Of a DNA stretch of 64,000 bases, positions 17,027 to 25,550 are shown in pieces. How positions within the stretch are numbered: position 1 is the stretch's first letter; every line of letters starts with the position of its first letter. A model generated the notes under the pieces. That model was not told the DNA's origin. It did no database searches and worked only from the letters and a program-made list of their open reading frames with translations. The stretch is from positions 1-64,000 of the forward strand of contig DAOTCE010000027.1 of assembly GCA_035452965.1 (NCBI GenBank), written 5' to 3'. This DNA comes from Candidatus Paceibacterota bacterium (GTDB taxonomy: Bacteria; Verrucomicrobiota; Verrucomicrobiia; Limisphaerales; UBA8199). The position numbers were made by a program, and so were the translations under genes.

Positions 17027-18696
17027 CCGAAGCCATGCTGGAAATTCGAAGGCCGAAACCCGAAGGCCGAAAGAAGTCCGAAGCCCGAAATCCGAAACGA
17101 TCACGCGTTGGGCAGGCCTCCCGGCTCTCCGGGTCTCGGATTTCGGCCTTCCTTCGGCCTTCGGATTTCGGATTTCGAGTCTTGCAGGCCTTCATTGGTG
17201 CGACCCTTCTCTTTCCCTGCCTCAGCTCTTCTCCGGTCCACGCTCAGTCCGCCATCCCCGACCGGCCGGAAAAGCTCGCCTATCCGCCGCTGGTCTATGA
17301 GCCGCCGACGCCAGAAGCCTTTCGCGCCCCGCTAAAAAGCGGCCCGATTGCGTATGTGGTGGCGGACCGCGAGTTGCCGTTGGTCAATATTGTCGTTTAC
17401 GCCCACACCGGCTCGTACCTGGAGCCCGCCGGCAAAGAGGGCTTGGCCGATCTGACCGGCCACCTCCTGGCCCGCGGCGGCACGAAGTCAATGACCGCTG
17501 AAGCCCTGGAGGAGCGCCTGGCATTCTTGGCCGCGCAGCTCAGTTCGGGCATAGGCGAAAACGTGGGCAGCGTGAGCCTGAACCTGCTCGCAAAAGACCT
17601 GGATGAGGGCCTCGCCATCCTGCGCGAGGCCTTGAGCGCACCCCGGTTTCAGGACGACAAGATCGCCCTCCGCAAACAGCAAATGCTTCAGGGAATGCAG
17701 CAGCGGAATGACGAGTCGGCTGCCATCGAAAGACGCGAGCAGTCTTTCCTGGCGTTCGGTGAGAACTTCTGGGCGAATCGTTACCCGACGGCTGCCTCCG
17801 TGGACTCGATTACGCGCGCAGACCTGGAAAAGTTCCACCAGCAGTGGTTTCATCCTGCCAACCTTGTTGTGGCGGCGAGCGGCGATTTCGATCGCGAAGC
17901 ACTGCTGCGGAAGCTCGAGGCAATGTTCGCCAATTGGCCATTCAAGGGCCAAACACCACCCCCCATTCCCACCAACACCACGTTCGCCACCAGCGGGGTA
18001 TACCTCGTCGAGAAGGACGTCAACCAGGGGCGCGTAGCCATGATGCTTCCCGGCATCCTGCGTGACAACCCGGACTACTTCGCGGTAGGGGTCATGAACG
18101 ACATCCTCGGGGGGGGTGGCTTCACTGCCCGCATCATGAACCGCGTTCGCTCCGACGAGGGCCTGGCCTACGACGCTCACTCGAGCTTCCAGGGCGGTGT
18201 CTACTATCCACTGCCATTTGCGGCGGGCTTCCAGTCCAAGTCGCGCACCGTCGCCTACGCCGCATCGCTGGTGCTCGACGAGATACGGAAAATGGCCGCC
18301 GCGCCGGTAACCGAGAGCGAACTGAACGTCTCGAAGCGCGGATTTGTTGAGCGGTTCCCCCGCATCTTCTCGACCAAATCGCAGACTGCCAACACCTTTG
18401 CGCAGGACGAATTCACCGGACGCTTTGCCCGGCAGCCGGACTACTGGAAGACCTATCGCTCGCGCATCGAAGCGGTCAACCAGGACGACGTGCTGCGCGT
18501 GGCGCAGAAGTACCTGAAGCTGGATAAGCTCGTTATTCTCGTTGTGGGCCAGAAAGACCAGATCATGCGCGGTTACCCGGATCACCCGGTGAAGTTAACC
18601 GATCTGGCCGGCGGCCGGCTGACCGAGCTGCCTTTGCGCGACCCGCTGACGATGAAACCCCTCGCCCACCCCACGAGCGCAGAATCTTCCCGGTAG
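17023..18696 (+). CDS. M16-family protein, non-catalytic partner, with repeat-derived N-terminus
   Basis: 557 residues from the ATG that overlaps the previous stop. The M16 fold starts near residue 95; where the zinc motif should be the sequence is DLTGH (143-147), so the first His and the Glu are lost and only the last His remains. It should be the beta subunit of the upstream protease. Residues 6-52 are encoded by a large inverted repeat of CCGAA units and are Arg/Lys/Pro-rich; a signal-peptide-like stretch (FIGATLLFPCLSS, ending HAQS) follows only after it. Either translation starts at 17023 with a long odd leader, or at a TTG at 17182 directly before the signal. Confidence 0.85.
   Translation: MTEAMLEIRRPKPEGRKKSEARNPKRSRVGQASRLSGSRISAFLRPSDFGFRVLQAFIGATLLFPCLSSSPVHAQSAIPDRPEKLAYPPLVYEPPTPEAFRAPLKSGPIAYVVADRELPLVNIVVYAHTGSYLEPAGKEGLADLTGHLLARGGTKSMTAEALEERLAFLAAQLSSGIGENVGSVSLNLLAKDLDEGLAILREALSAPRFQDDKIALRKQQMLQGMQQRNDESAAIERREQSFLAFGENFWANRYPTAASVDSITRADLEKFHQQWFHPANLVVAASGDFDREALLRKLEAMFANWPFKGQTPPPIPTNTTFATSGVYLVEKDVNQGRVAMMLPGILRDNPDYFAVGVMNDILGGGGFTARIMNRVRSDEGLAYDAHSSFQGGVYYPLPFAAGFQSKSRTVAYAASLVLDEIRKMAAAPVTESELNVSKRGFVERFPRIFSTKSQTANTFAQDEFTGRFARQPDYWKTYRSRIEAVNQDDVLRVAQKYLKLDKLVILVVGQKDQIMRGYPDHPVKLTDLAGGRLTELPLRDPLTMKPLAHPTSAESSR
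17041..17180. repeat. CCGAA-rich inverted repeat inside an M16 gene
   Basis: Left arm 17041-17099 is a run of CCGAA-type units (CGAAGGCCGAAACCCGAAGG and so on). Right arm 17136-17180 is the complementary GGATTTCGG/GGCCTTCGG series. The arms can pair over about 40 bases with few mismatches, around a GC-rich loop. It lies in frame between the overlap start codon and the signal peptide of the second M16 gene. CGGATTTCGG-type repeats are commonly seen in intergenic DNA of related bacteria; this is inferred from memory, not searched. Confidence 0.8.
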
Positions 18697-18710
18697 ATTA
18701 CAATCTGGAT

Positions 18711-18738
18711 TTGACTCATCCCGCCGCTGGGGTATGCT
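18711..18738 (+). promoter_or_regulatory. Probable sigma70-type promoter of pgk-tpiA-secG
   Basis: TTGACT at 18711-18716 and TATGCT at 18733-18738 with a 16-base spacer. A start of transcription near 18745 would leave a leader of about 24 bases before the pgk ATG. A purine-rich GGAAGACGAAG sits just before that ATG. Confidence 0.6.
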
Positions 18739-18768
18739 CTGCGCCCCAAATCCGGAAGACGAAGATTT

Positions 18769-20025
18769 ATGGCAAAGCTGACTGTGACAGACCTGGATGT
18801 GCGCGGCAAACGCGTGTTTGTGCGCGTGGACTATAACGTGCCGCTGGAGGAAAAGGACGGCCAGATGGTAATCACGGATGAGACGCGCATCGTGGCAACC
18901 CTGCCGACACTCCGACTGCTCATCCAGAAGGGCGGCAAACTGATCCTCGCAGCCCACCTCGGCCGGCCCAAAGGCAAGCGCGAGCCCTCAATGTCCCTCC
19001 GCCCGGTGGCAGCGCGCCTGGCGGATTTGCTCGGCTGCAATGTGGCGTTCGCGGATGACTGCATCGGCCCGAAGGTCGAACAAACAGTGAGCATCATGAA
19101 GCCCGGCGACGTGCTGTTGCTGGAGAACGTCCGTTATTACAACGCGGAAGAAGCGAACGACCCGAACTTCAGCGAGCAGCTGGCGAAGGTGGCGGATGTG
19201 TATGTGAACGACGCATTCGGCGCGGCGCACCGCGCCCATGCCTCGACGGAGGGCGTCGCCCGCCTGGTCGCCAAGCGCGGGGGCCAGTGCGCCGCCGGCC
19301 TGCTGATGGAGCGCGAGCTCAAGTTCCTGGGCGAGGAGTTGGAGAAACCCGCCCGCCCGTTTGTCGTCATTCTCGGCGGAGCGAAAGTCTCGGACAAGAT
19401 CGAGGTCATTGACCGGTTGTTGGAAAAGGCCGACGCGCTGCTGATTGGCGGGGCGATGGCCTACACGTTTCGATTGGCGCAAGGCTGCAAGACGGGCAAA
19501 TCGCTGGTCGAGCCGGACAAGGCGGAAGTCGCCAAGTCGGCCCTGGCCAAGGCGAAGCAGCGCGGCGTTAAGTTCCTGCTGCCGATGGATGATGTCGTTG
19601 CAGTGCCGGTGAAGACCGATAAATTGGACAAGAAGGGCAAGCCCATCATTGATTACCAGAACTTGCGCGTCAACACGAACCTTAGTTGTCCGGATGACGC
19701 CGCCGGTTTGGACATAGGCCCGGCCACGGCAAAAGCCTACTCCGACGAGGTCGCCACTGCCAAGACCATCCTCTGGAACGGACCCATGGGCCTGTTCGAG
19801 GACAAACGCTTCGCAGAAGGCACGTTTGCCGTCGCCCGGGCCGTGGCAGACGTGACGCAAAAGGGCGGCGCCAAGAGCATCATCGGCGGCGGTGACAGCG
19901 TAAAAGCGCTAAATAAAGCCAAGCTGGGCGACAAAGTCACCTTCATGAGCACCGGTGGTGGCGCCAGCCTCGAATTCCTCGAGGGCAAGGCCCTGCCCGG
20001 TGTCGTCGCGCTGAGCGACAAGTGA
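18769..20025 (+). CDS. pgk: Phosphoglycerate kinase
   Basis: 418 residues. Transfers phosphate between 1,3-bisphosphoglycerate and ADP in glycolysis/gluconeogenesis. Blocks visible: RVFVRVDYNVPLE (residues 14-26), AAHLGRPKG, LLLENVRYYNAEE, VNDAFGAAHRAHAS, GGAKVSDKI, and the C-terminal nucleotide blocks WNGPMGLFE and GGGDSVKAL. First gene of a glycolytic operon with tpiA and secG, an arrangement known in many bacteria. Confidence 0.98.
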   Translation: MAKLTVTDLDVRGKRVFVRVDYNVPLEEKDGQMVITDETRIVATLPTLRLLIQKGGKLILAAHLGRPKGKREPSMSLRPVAARLADLLGCNVAFADDCIGPKVEQTVSIMKPGDVLLLENVRYYNAEEANDPNFSEQLAKVADVYVNDAFGAAHRAHASTEGVARLVAKRGGQCAAGLLMERELKFLGEELEKPARPFVVILGGAKVSDKIEVIDRLLEKADALLIGGAMAYTFRLAQGCKTGKSLVEPDKAEVAKSALAKAKQRGVKFLLPMDDVVAVPVKTDKLDKKGKPIIDYQNLRVNTNLSCPDDAAGLDIGPATAKAYSDEVATAKTILWNGPMGLFEDKRFAEGTFAVARAVADVTQKGGAKSIIGGGDSVKALNKAKLGDKVTFMSTGGGASLEFLEGKALPGVVALSDK

Positions 20026-20077
20026 ATCGTCACTAAAGCGCAAAGCAGCACAAGGGCAGACCCTTTCAAGACAATCT

Positions 20078-20842
20078 ATGAATAAAGAACGGAAGCTGAT
20101 TATTGCCGGGAACTGGAAGATGAACAAGACGGTGGCCGAAGCGCTCGACCTGGTCCGCGGCCTCAAGATCGAGTTGGCCAACGTCAAAGAGGTGGACACC
20201 GTCGTGTGCCCGCCATTCACCGCGTTGAGCGAGGTGTCGAAAGCCATCCTCGATTCCAGTATCCGCCTCGGGGCACAAAACATGAGCGAGCACAACGTTG
20301 GCGCTTACACCGGGGAAGTCGCCGCCGTGATGCTCAAGGAGTTCTCGGTGCGTTACGTCATCCTCGGCCACTCGGAACGCCGACAATACCAGAAGGAATC
20401 GGACGCCCTCATTGCCCGAAAAGCCGCCGCCGTCCACGCGGCATCGCTCAAGCCGATTGTGTGCATCGGCGAGACCCTGGCCGAGCGGGAAGCCGGCCAG
20501 ATGGAGAAAGTCCTGGAGACCCAGGTTCGCGGGAGCCTGGCAGGGCTGACCCGGGAACAGATGGAAGAAACCGTCGTTGCCTATGAGCCAGTCTGGGCCA
20601 TTGGCACCGGCAAGACCGCAACGACCGCGCAGGCACAGCAGGCGCATGCTTTTGTCCGGGGATTGCTGGTCAAAATGTTCGACGAAACAGTTGCCCGCCG
20701 CGTCCGCATTCAATATGGTGGCAGTGTCAAGCCGTCCAACGCGCGCGAGCTGATGAGCCAGCCGGACGTGGATGGCGCCCTGGTGGGTGGCGCTTCATTG
20801 GAGGCGCGCAGCTTTGCGGATATAATTAAGAATTCAATTTAG
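20078..20842 (+). CDS. tpiA: Triosephosphate isomerase
   Basis: 254 residues. Interconverts dihydroxyacetone phosphate and glyceraldehyde 3-phosphate. Catalytic residues are all present: Asn/Lys in AGNWKMNKT near residues 10-18, His in LGHSERR, Glu in VAYEPVWAIGTGK, and the phosphate-binding QYGGSVKPSNA and GGASLEARSF ends. It lies 52 bases after pgk and 9 bases before secG. Confidence 0.98.
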   Translation: MNKERKLIIAGNWKMNKTVAEALDLVRGLKIELANVKEVDTVVCPPFTALSEVSKAILDSSIRLGAQNMSEHNVGAYTGEVAAVMLKEFSVRYVILGHSERRQYQKESDALIARKAAAVHAASLKPIVCIGETLAEREAGQMEKVLETQVRGSLAGLTREQMEETVVAYEPVWAIGTGKTATTAQAQQAHAFVRGLLVKMFDETVARRVRIQYGGSVKPSNARELMSQPDVDGALVGGASLEARSFADIIKNSI

Positions 20843-20851
20843 AAAGAGAAT

Positions 20852-21307
20852 ATGGGTTTTCTGATAGGCCTGTTGACGGTTGTGATGGTGCTGGACTGCG
20901 TGGTGCTGATATTGCTCGTGCTGATTCAACTCCCGAAGAAAGACGCTGGCGTCGGCCTGGCCTTCGGCGGTGGCGCAACGGATGCTCTCTTCGGCGCGGG
21001 TTCAGGCAATGTGTTGACCAAGATCACCAAGTACGCCGCCGGGGCCTTCTTCATCCTGGCATTGGTGCTCTCGCTGCTCCAACGCGCTTATCAAACCCGG
21101 ACCACAAGCGCGTTCCAGGAGGGGCTGATGAAAGCCAGCCCGACTTCGGTCACCCCCCCGACACCCGCGCAGCCGCCGGCAGCGGCTCCCAAGCCGGCTG
21201 CCGTCCCTGGCACCAACACCCTTACAATTGCCCCGCCGGCGGAGAACACGAATCTCCCCGTCCCCGCCCCGGCAAGTCCGCCGACTTCAGCGCCGCCCAA
21301 GCAGTAG
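20852..21307 (+). CDS. secG: Preprotein translocase subunit SecG
   Basis: 151 residues. Small membrane subunit of the SecYEG channel. Two membrane spans: residues 2-27 (FLIGLLTVVMVLDCVVLILL) and about 55-72 (GAFFILALVLSLLQ). The loop between them (LPKKDAGVGLAFGGGATDALFG) is the SecG signature. A long Pro/Ala/Thr-rich tail after residue 90 is longer than in E. coli SecG but common in this phylum. An AAAGAGA purine run precedes the ATG. Confidence 0.95.
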   Translation: MGFLIGLLTVVMVLDCVVLILLVLIQLPKKDAGVGLAFGGGATDALFGAGSGNVLTKITKYAAGAFFILALVLSLLQRAYQTRTTSAFQEGLMKASPTSVTPPTPAQPPAAAPKPAAVPGTNTLTIAPPAENTNLPVPAPASPPTSAPPKQ

Positions 21308-21340
21308 CGATCCGGAGGGCCCACGTCGTTTGACCATCAG

Positions 21341-21358
21341 CCGCGCCTGGATGCGCGG
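21341..21358 (+). terminator. Possible hairpin terminator after secG
   Basis: CCGCGC-CTGGAT-GCGCGG forms a 6-bp GC stem with a 6-base loop, 33 bases after the secG stop. No T run follows, so this is a weak call. Confidence 0.25.
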
Positions 21359-21460
21359 AGTGGTCGCCTTTCCCGTAACGCGATGACGTCTAGCCTCCAT
21401 GGCCAGCCGTTGAAGAATTCTATTGCCGGGTCCTCAAATGCAGCAAACAATTCCGCTGTT

Positions 21461-22744
21461 ATGCATGACAAACTCACTCGGCGCCAATTCCTTAAGACAA
21501 CCTCCGCTGCTGTCCTCACCACCCCGCTCCTGCTTCAGGCCGCTGGCCGTGCCTCCGGCCGGAAAGGACCCAACGATTGCATTACACTGGGTGTCATTGG
21601 CACGGGCACCCAAGGGCGCGGCCTGACGAACAATTTCCTGGCCATGCCCGACACGCAAGTTGTGGCCGTCTGCGACGTGGACACCACCCGCCGCGACCAC
21701 CACCGCCGGATGGTAGACGAGTTCTACAGCATTAAGGGCAACAAGGACTTTCAGGGCTGCACCGGTTACAAGGACTTCCGCGACCTGCTCGCGCGCAAGG
21801 ACATTGATGGGGTCGTGATTGCCGCGCCGGACCACTGGCACGCCGGCATGGCCATCGCTGCCTGCGAAGCCGGCAAGGATGTCTATTGCGAGAAACCGCT
21901 CTCCCTGACCATTCGTGAGGCCCGCGAGATGGTGAAGGCGGCCAGGAAATTCGGCCGTGTCTTCCAGACCGGCTCGATGCAGCGATCCTCAGGCGAGTTT
22001 CGCAAGGCCTGCGAATTGGTGCGCAATGGCCGCATCGGCAAGGTCAAACAGATCATCGTGGACGTCGGGTCGCCGTCGGTTCCGTGCGACCTGCCGGAGG
22101 AACCGATGGAGCCGGGCCTGAACTGGGACCTATGGCTTGGGCCCGCCGCGCTCCGCCCCTACAATTCCATCCTGAGTCCCCGCGGCGTGCACACGCACTT
22201 CCCGGACTGGCGAAATTACCGCGAATTCTCCGGCGGCATGATGACCGACTGGGGCGCGCACCACTTCGACATCGCCCAGTGGGGCCTTGGCATGGACGCG
22301 AGCGGACCCGTGGAGATCATCCCTCCCGAGGACCCCAAGGCAAACCGGGGCGTGCGCTACCTCTACGCTAACGGCGTCGAAATGATCCACGGCAATAGCG
22401 GCGGCGTGCTGTTTATCGGCACCGAGGGAAAAATCCTGGTCAACCGCGGCAAGTTCGAGGCCACGCCAGCTTCCCTCGCCGAGGAACCGCTCGGCGCCGG
22501 CGCCATTCGTCTCTACAACAGCTACAGCCACACCAAAGACTTCCTGGATTGCATGCGCAGCCGCAAGCGCCCGATCTGCGATGTGGAGATTGGCTGCCGC
22601 TCAGTCACCGTCTGCCACCTGGGCAACCTGGCCTACTGGAATCACCGGCGCTTGCGCTGGGACCCCGTCAAGGAACGGTTCATCGGCGACCGTGAAGCCA
22701 ACCGGTGGCTGGACCGCCCCAAACGGGGGCCCTGGAAGGTGTGA
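21461..22744 (+). CDS. Gfo/Idh/MocA family oxidoreductase, Tat-exported
   Basis: 427 residues. NAD(P)-dependent sugar or cyclitol oxidoreductase fold. The start at 21461 (MHDKLTRRQFLKTT) gives a clear Tat signal; the frame is open back to 21383. Rossmann loop GVIGTGTQGRG is near residue 47; DHWHAGMAIAACEAG and the catalytic-lysine motif YCEKPLSLT follow, then the C-terminal alpha/beta domain with MMTDWGAHHFDIAQWGL. Substrate unknown. Exported members of this family are greatly expanded in Verrucomicrobiota and Planctomycetota. Confidence 0.92.
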   Translation: MHDKLTRRQFLKTTSAAVLTTPLLLQAAGRASGRKGPNDCITLGVIGTGTQGRGLTNNFLAMPDTQVVAVCDVDTTRRDHHRRMVDEFYSIKGNKDFQGCTGYKDFRDLLARKDIDGVVIAAPDHWHAGMAIAACEAGKDVYCEKPLSLTIREAREMVKAARKFGRVFQTGSMQRSSGEFRKACELVRNGRIGKVKQIIVDVGSPSVPCDLPEEPMEPGLNWDLWLGPAALRPYNSILSPRGVHTHFPDWRNYREFSGGMMTDWGAHHFDIAQWGLGMDASGPVEIIPPEDPKANRGVRYLYANGVEMIHGNSGGVLFIGTEGKILVNRGKFEATPASLAEEPLGAGAIRLYNSYSHTKDFLDCMRSRKRPICDVEIGCRSVTVCHLGNLAYWNHRRLRWDPVKERFIGDREANRWLDRPKRGPWKV

Positions 22745-22846
22745 CCGGCCGGTCTTAGCCTCGGCAGATATTCCAATCCGGAGCAGATCAACGCCACCGG
22801 CACAATTGCTTGTCGCCCGGCGGAGTCTTGTTAGCCTTGCGGGGAA

Positions 22847-23902
22847 ATGCGAATTCATCTCCTCTGGACGCTGCCGCTGCTGGCGCTGCCGGCGATAGCG
22901 GCGGAACGCAAGTTCGATTTTGGCGAAGTGCGCGAAGGCCAGATGCCGCCCGGGTTCCGCAGCACGGTAACCGGATTGGGAAAGCCAGGGAACTGGCAGG
23001 TGATCATGGACGAGGTGCCGCCGCTGTTGCCGCCCCTCACACCCGGAGCGCAGGTGATTGCCCGGAAGCCCGTGCTGGCGCAACTCGCTCAAGATCCGAC
23101 GGATGAGCATTTCCCGCTGCTGATCAACGAGAGCGAAACTGTTGGGGACTTCACCCTGACCACGCGGTTCAAAACCGTCCGAGGTGTAGTCGAGCAGATG
23201 GCGGGCATCGCGTTCCGGGTCCAGAATGAGAGCAACTACTATGTCGTTCGCGCCAGTTCGCTGGGCAACAACCTCCGCTTCTACAAAGTAATGCGCGGCG
23301 AGCGCGGACCGGTGGTCGGACCCGAATTGCCAGTCCCCAACAACGTGTGGCATGAATTGACAGTCGAGTGCAAGGGCAACTCCATCCGCTGCATGCTCAA
23401 CGGCAAGGAACAGATCACGGCCACCGACCGGGTCAACCCATTCGTGAGCGGCAAGATAGGATTCTGGACTAAGTCGGACTCCGTGAGTTACTTTGCCGAC
23501 ACCCGGCTGGTGTACACCCCGCATGAACCGCCCGCGCAGAAGCTGGTGCGCGACACGGTGAAGAAGTACTCGCGGCTGCTCGGCCTGCAGCTCTACGTAA
23601 CAGGATTTGAACCGAAAACTACCCTCCTCGTGGCCAGCAAGGTTGCGACCGAGGTCGGCCAGGCCGGCGGCAAGGTCGAGCTGGACGTGATTGACCAGGG
23701 CACGCCCTACTACGGCAAAGAGAAGGACTACATCTCTGTGGTGCTCCCGTTGAGAGACCGGAATGGTGATCCGGTGGCGGCCGTGCGCATCAAACTGAAG
23801 CCGTCGGCCGGCCAGACGGAGCAACATGCCTTCGCCCGGGCGTTGCCGGTCCTCCGGGACATGCAAAAACGGGTGACCTCGCGCCTGGACCTGGTGGACT
23901 GA
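22847..23902 (+). CDS. Secreted ConA-like (LamG-type) protein with a C-terminal sensor-like domain
   Basis: 351 residues with a signal peptide (LLWTLPLLALPAIAA, residues 5-19). Residues about 25-225 look like a concanavalin-type jelly roll related to DUF1080 proteins: FTLTTRFKTVRG, GIAFRVQNESNYYVVRASS, WHELTVECKGNSIRCMLNG, GKIGFWTKSDSV. Residues about 235-350 form a second domain (GLQLYVTGFEPKTTLLVASK, VVLPLRDRNGDPVAAVRIKL) that reads like a periplasmic Cache/PAS-type fold, but I cannot name it. It follows the oxidoreductase by 102 bases and may be co-transcribed. Confidence 0.7.
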   Translation: MRIHLLWTLPLLALPAIAAERKFDFGEVREGQMPPGFRSTVTGLGKPGNWQVIMDEVPPLLPPLTPGAQVIARKPVLAQLAQDPTDEHFPLLINESETVGDFTLTTRFKTVRGVVEQMAGIAFRVQNESNYYVVRASSLGNNLRFYKVMRGERGPVVGPELPVPNNVWHELTVECKGNSIRCMLNGKEQITATDRVNPFVSGKIGFWTKSDSVSYFADTRLVYTPHEPPAQKLVRDTVKKYSRLLGLQLYVTGFEPKTTLLVASKVATEVGQAGGKVELDVIDQGTPYYGKEKDYISVVLPLRDRNGDPVAAVRIKLKPSAGQTEQHAFARALPVLRDMQKRVTSRLDLVD

Positions 23903-24081
23903 TTCGCTGCCACCCTCAATACTGAGAATAACTGGCATCGCCATTCGAGCCAAGGCAGGGTTGGGGCCCGCCTGTCCCCAGTTTTGAGACGGTCAGGCTG
24001 CGAATGAGACAGTTATAGCGGGAGCATCACTTTTCTCGGTGGAGGGCCCGGATTGGGCGAGCTTTATGCTCTCACGCGGGC

Positions 24082-24627
24082 ATGAAGCAGGGTATCTTTA
24101 TTGAGCGCGACGGAGTATTAAACTGTGTTCGAGTGGAACGGCAGCAGCAGGTCAGCCCGCTGACGCTGGAGGAGTTCCGCGTCAACGAGGCAATCGCCCC
24201 GCTGCTGCGGAAACTCAAGAACGCCGGGTTGCTCCTCATCGCCACCACCAACCAGCCCGGCTTGTCGCGCGGATACCAATCGCGCCGCGAGCTGGACCGG
24301 ATGCACGATGCGCTGCGCCGCGCCCTGCCGCTGGACGACATCCTGGTGTGTCCGCATGACGAGGTTGACCGTTGCCCGTGCCGCAAACCCAAGCCGGGGC
24401 TGCTGCTCGAAGCGGGCTTCAAGTATCACCTCGACATGGATCACGCTTTCGTCATCAGCGACAAGTGGCAGGATGCCGAAGCCGCCCGGCAGGCCGGCTG
24501 CACCTCGTTGCTGCTGCGATCGCCCTGGGTGGGCGATGGCCACCACGACTTCGTTCTGCCGACCCTCGAGGCGATTGTGGACAAAATCCTCGTCCTGCGC
24601 TCACCCGCCGGCGTGGTGACGGTATAA
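24082..24627 (+). CDS. HAD-IIIA hydrolase, heptose bisphosphate phosphatase (GmhB)-like
   Basis: 181 residues. GmhB-type enzymes remove the 7-phosphate from heptose 1,7-bisphosphate. Zinc-site cysteines are present (CPHDEVDRCPCRKPKPG, about residues 93-109), as are motif II TTNQPG and motif III ISDKWQDAEAA. The nucleophile loop reads FIERDGVLN where GmhB has FLDRDGTIN: the expected Asp nucleophile is Glu at residue 8, while the acid/base Asp (D10) is kept. Activity is thus uncertain. Heptose-related genes (GT9 at 26165, HddA-like kinase at 36845) lie within 13 kb. Confidence 0.82.
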   Translation: MKQGIFIERDGVLNCVRVERQQQVSPLTLEEFRVNEAIAPLLRKLKNAGLLLIATTNQPGLSRGYQSRRELDRMHDALRRALPLDDILVCPHDEVDRCPCRKPKPGLLLEAGFKYHLDMDHAFVISDKWQDAEAARQAGCTSLLLRSPWVGDGHHDFVLPTLEAIVDKILVLRSPAGVVTV

Positions 24628-24641
24628 CCTTCCGGAACCAG

Positions 24642-25550
24642 TCAGGGAGCCGGTGGAACCGCCTTGCCCGGTGAGGGCGATTCCGCGGGGGCATCCTCGA
24701 CCGGGGCTGCCGAGGCAGCCGGAGGAATATCGCTCGGCGCGGGGCGGCGGATTCCACCAACGAGCAGAACCTTGCCCTCCCGGTCGGGCTCAAGCCGGGG
24801 CCTCATGCCCAAGTAATCGTAAGTCTGGCGCGTGATGACCTCACCCTGCGGATTGATGACCGTGTAGTTGAACGAGTGCGCCCCGTCCTGGTAGAGGAGA
24901 TGAAGATTGCTGAACTTGTCCACCTGGGGAACAGGGCGGCCGAAGGAGACCATCGGCCCGATGGGAATCACGCGGAACGTCCTGGCCCCCGCGGCATCGG
25001 TCAGCCGCACGTAAAGCCGCAGCTGCGACTTGAGGAAGTTGGCCTGTTGCAGGATGAACTTGCGCACCTCCGGCACGGGGTCAGCGGAGCCTTCGACCGC
25101 GGGCACCCCGACCTCCTGCTCCCACAGCTTGGCGCCTTCGACAACGCCGAAGCGTCTCGGGTCGCTGGTGATGGAACGGTTCCACTGTTTGATCCGCACG
25201 GTCGCGCTGACCGTGTAGCGCCCGGAACGCGTCAGGGAAAAGTAAGGCGCCAGGTCCACGCGCTTGGTGGCCACTCTTGACGACCCCAGCACAAACTCCC
25301 CCACCACCGGCACCTCGCCCAGCTTGCGGACGATTTCAGCCTCCCCTCCCTGCACCGAGAAAGTCAGCCAATCCTCTTCGCCGCCCAGCCGCAAATCCTG
25401 GCCGGAACGGTTAGTGATGCGCACGGCGGTCGGCATTGCCTCCCCGGGCAGGAACTGGTCCTGCTCCTGCGTGACCTCGACCGTGACCTGCGCCGACACC
25501 GTCGTCAATCCGACCGCCAACAAACTCAGCCATGAACCCAATGCTCTCAT
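24642..25550 (-). CDS. Secreted protein of unknown function
   Basis: 302 residues with a signal peptide (SWLSLLAVGLTTVSAQ). The N-terminal 120 residues look like an immunoglobulin-type fold: PGEAMPTAVRITNRSGQDLRLGG and LTRSGRYTVSATVRI. The central part (RTFRVIPIGPMVSFGRPVPQ, LHLLYQDGAHSFNYTVINPQ) resembles propeller-like strands. The C-terminus is a Pro/Ala-rich tail. It converges on the HAD gene. Likely envelope-located; no specific function can be given. Confidence 0.72.
   Translation of the reverse strand: MRALGSWLSLLAVGLTTVSAQVTVEVTQEQDQFLPGEAMPTAVRITNRSGQDLRLGGEEDWLTFSVQGGEAEIVRKLGEVPVVGEFVLGSSRVATKRVDLAPYFSLTRSGRYTVSATVRIKQWNRSITSDPRRFGVVEGAKLWEQEVGVPAVEGSADPVPEVRKFILQQANFLKSQLRLYVRLTDAAGARTFRVIPIGPMVSFGRPVPQVDKFSNLHLLYQDGAHSFNYTVINPQGEVITRQTYDYLGMRPRLEPDREGKVLLVGGIRRPAPSDIPPAASAAPVEDAPAESPSPGKAVPPAP

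Noticed and set aside
22601..23953. A 450-codon minus-strand frame over the oxidoreductase end and the ConA-like gene
   Set aside because: No domain; the plus-strand proteins have signal peptide and clear strand patterns.
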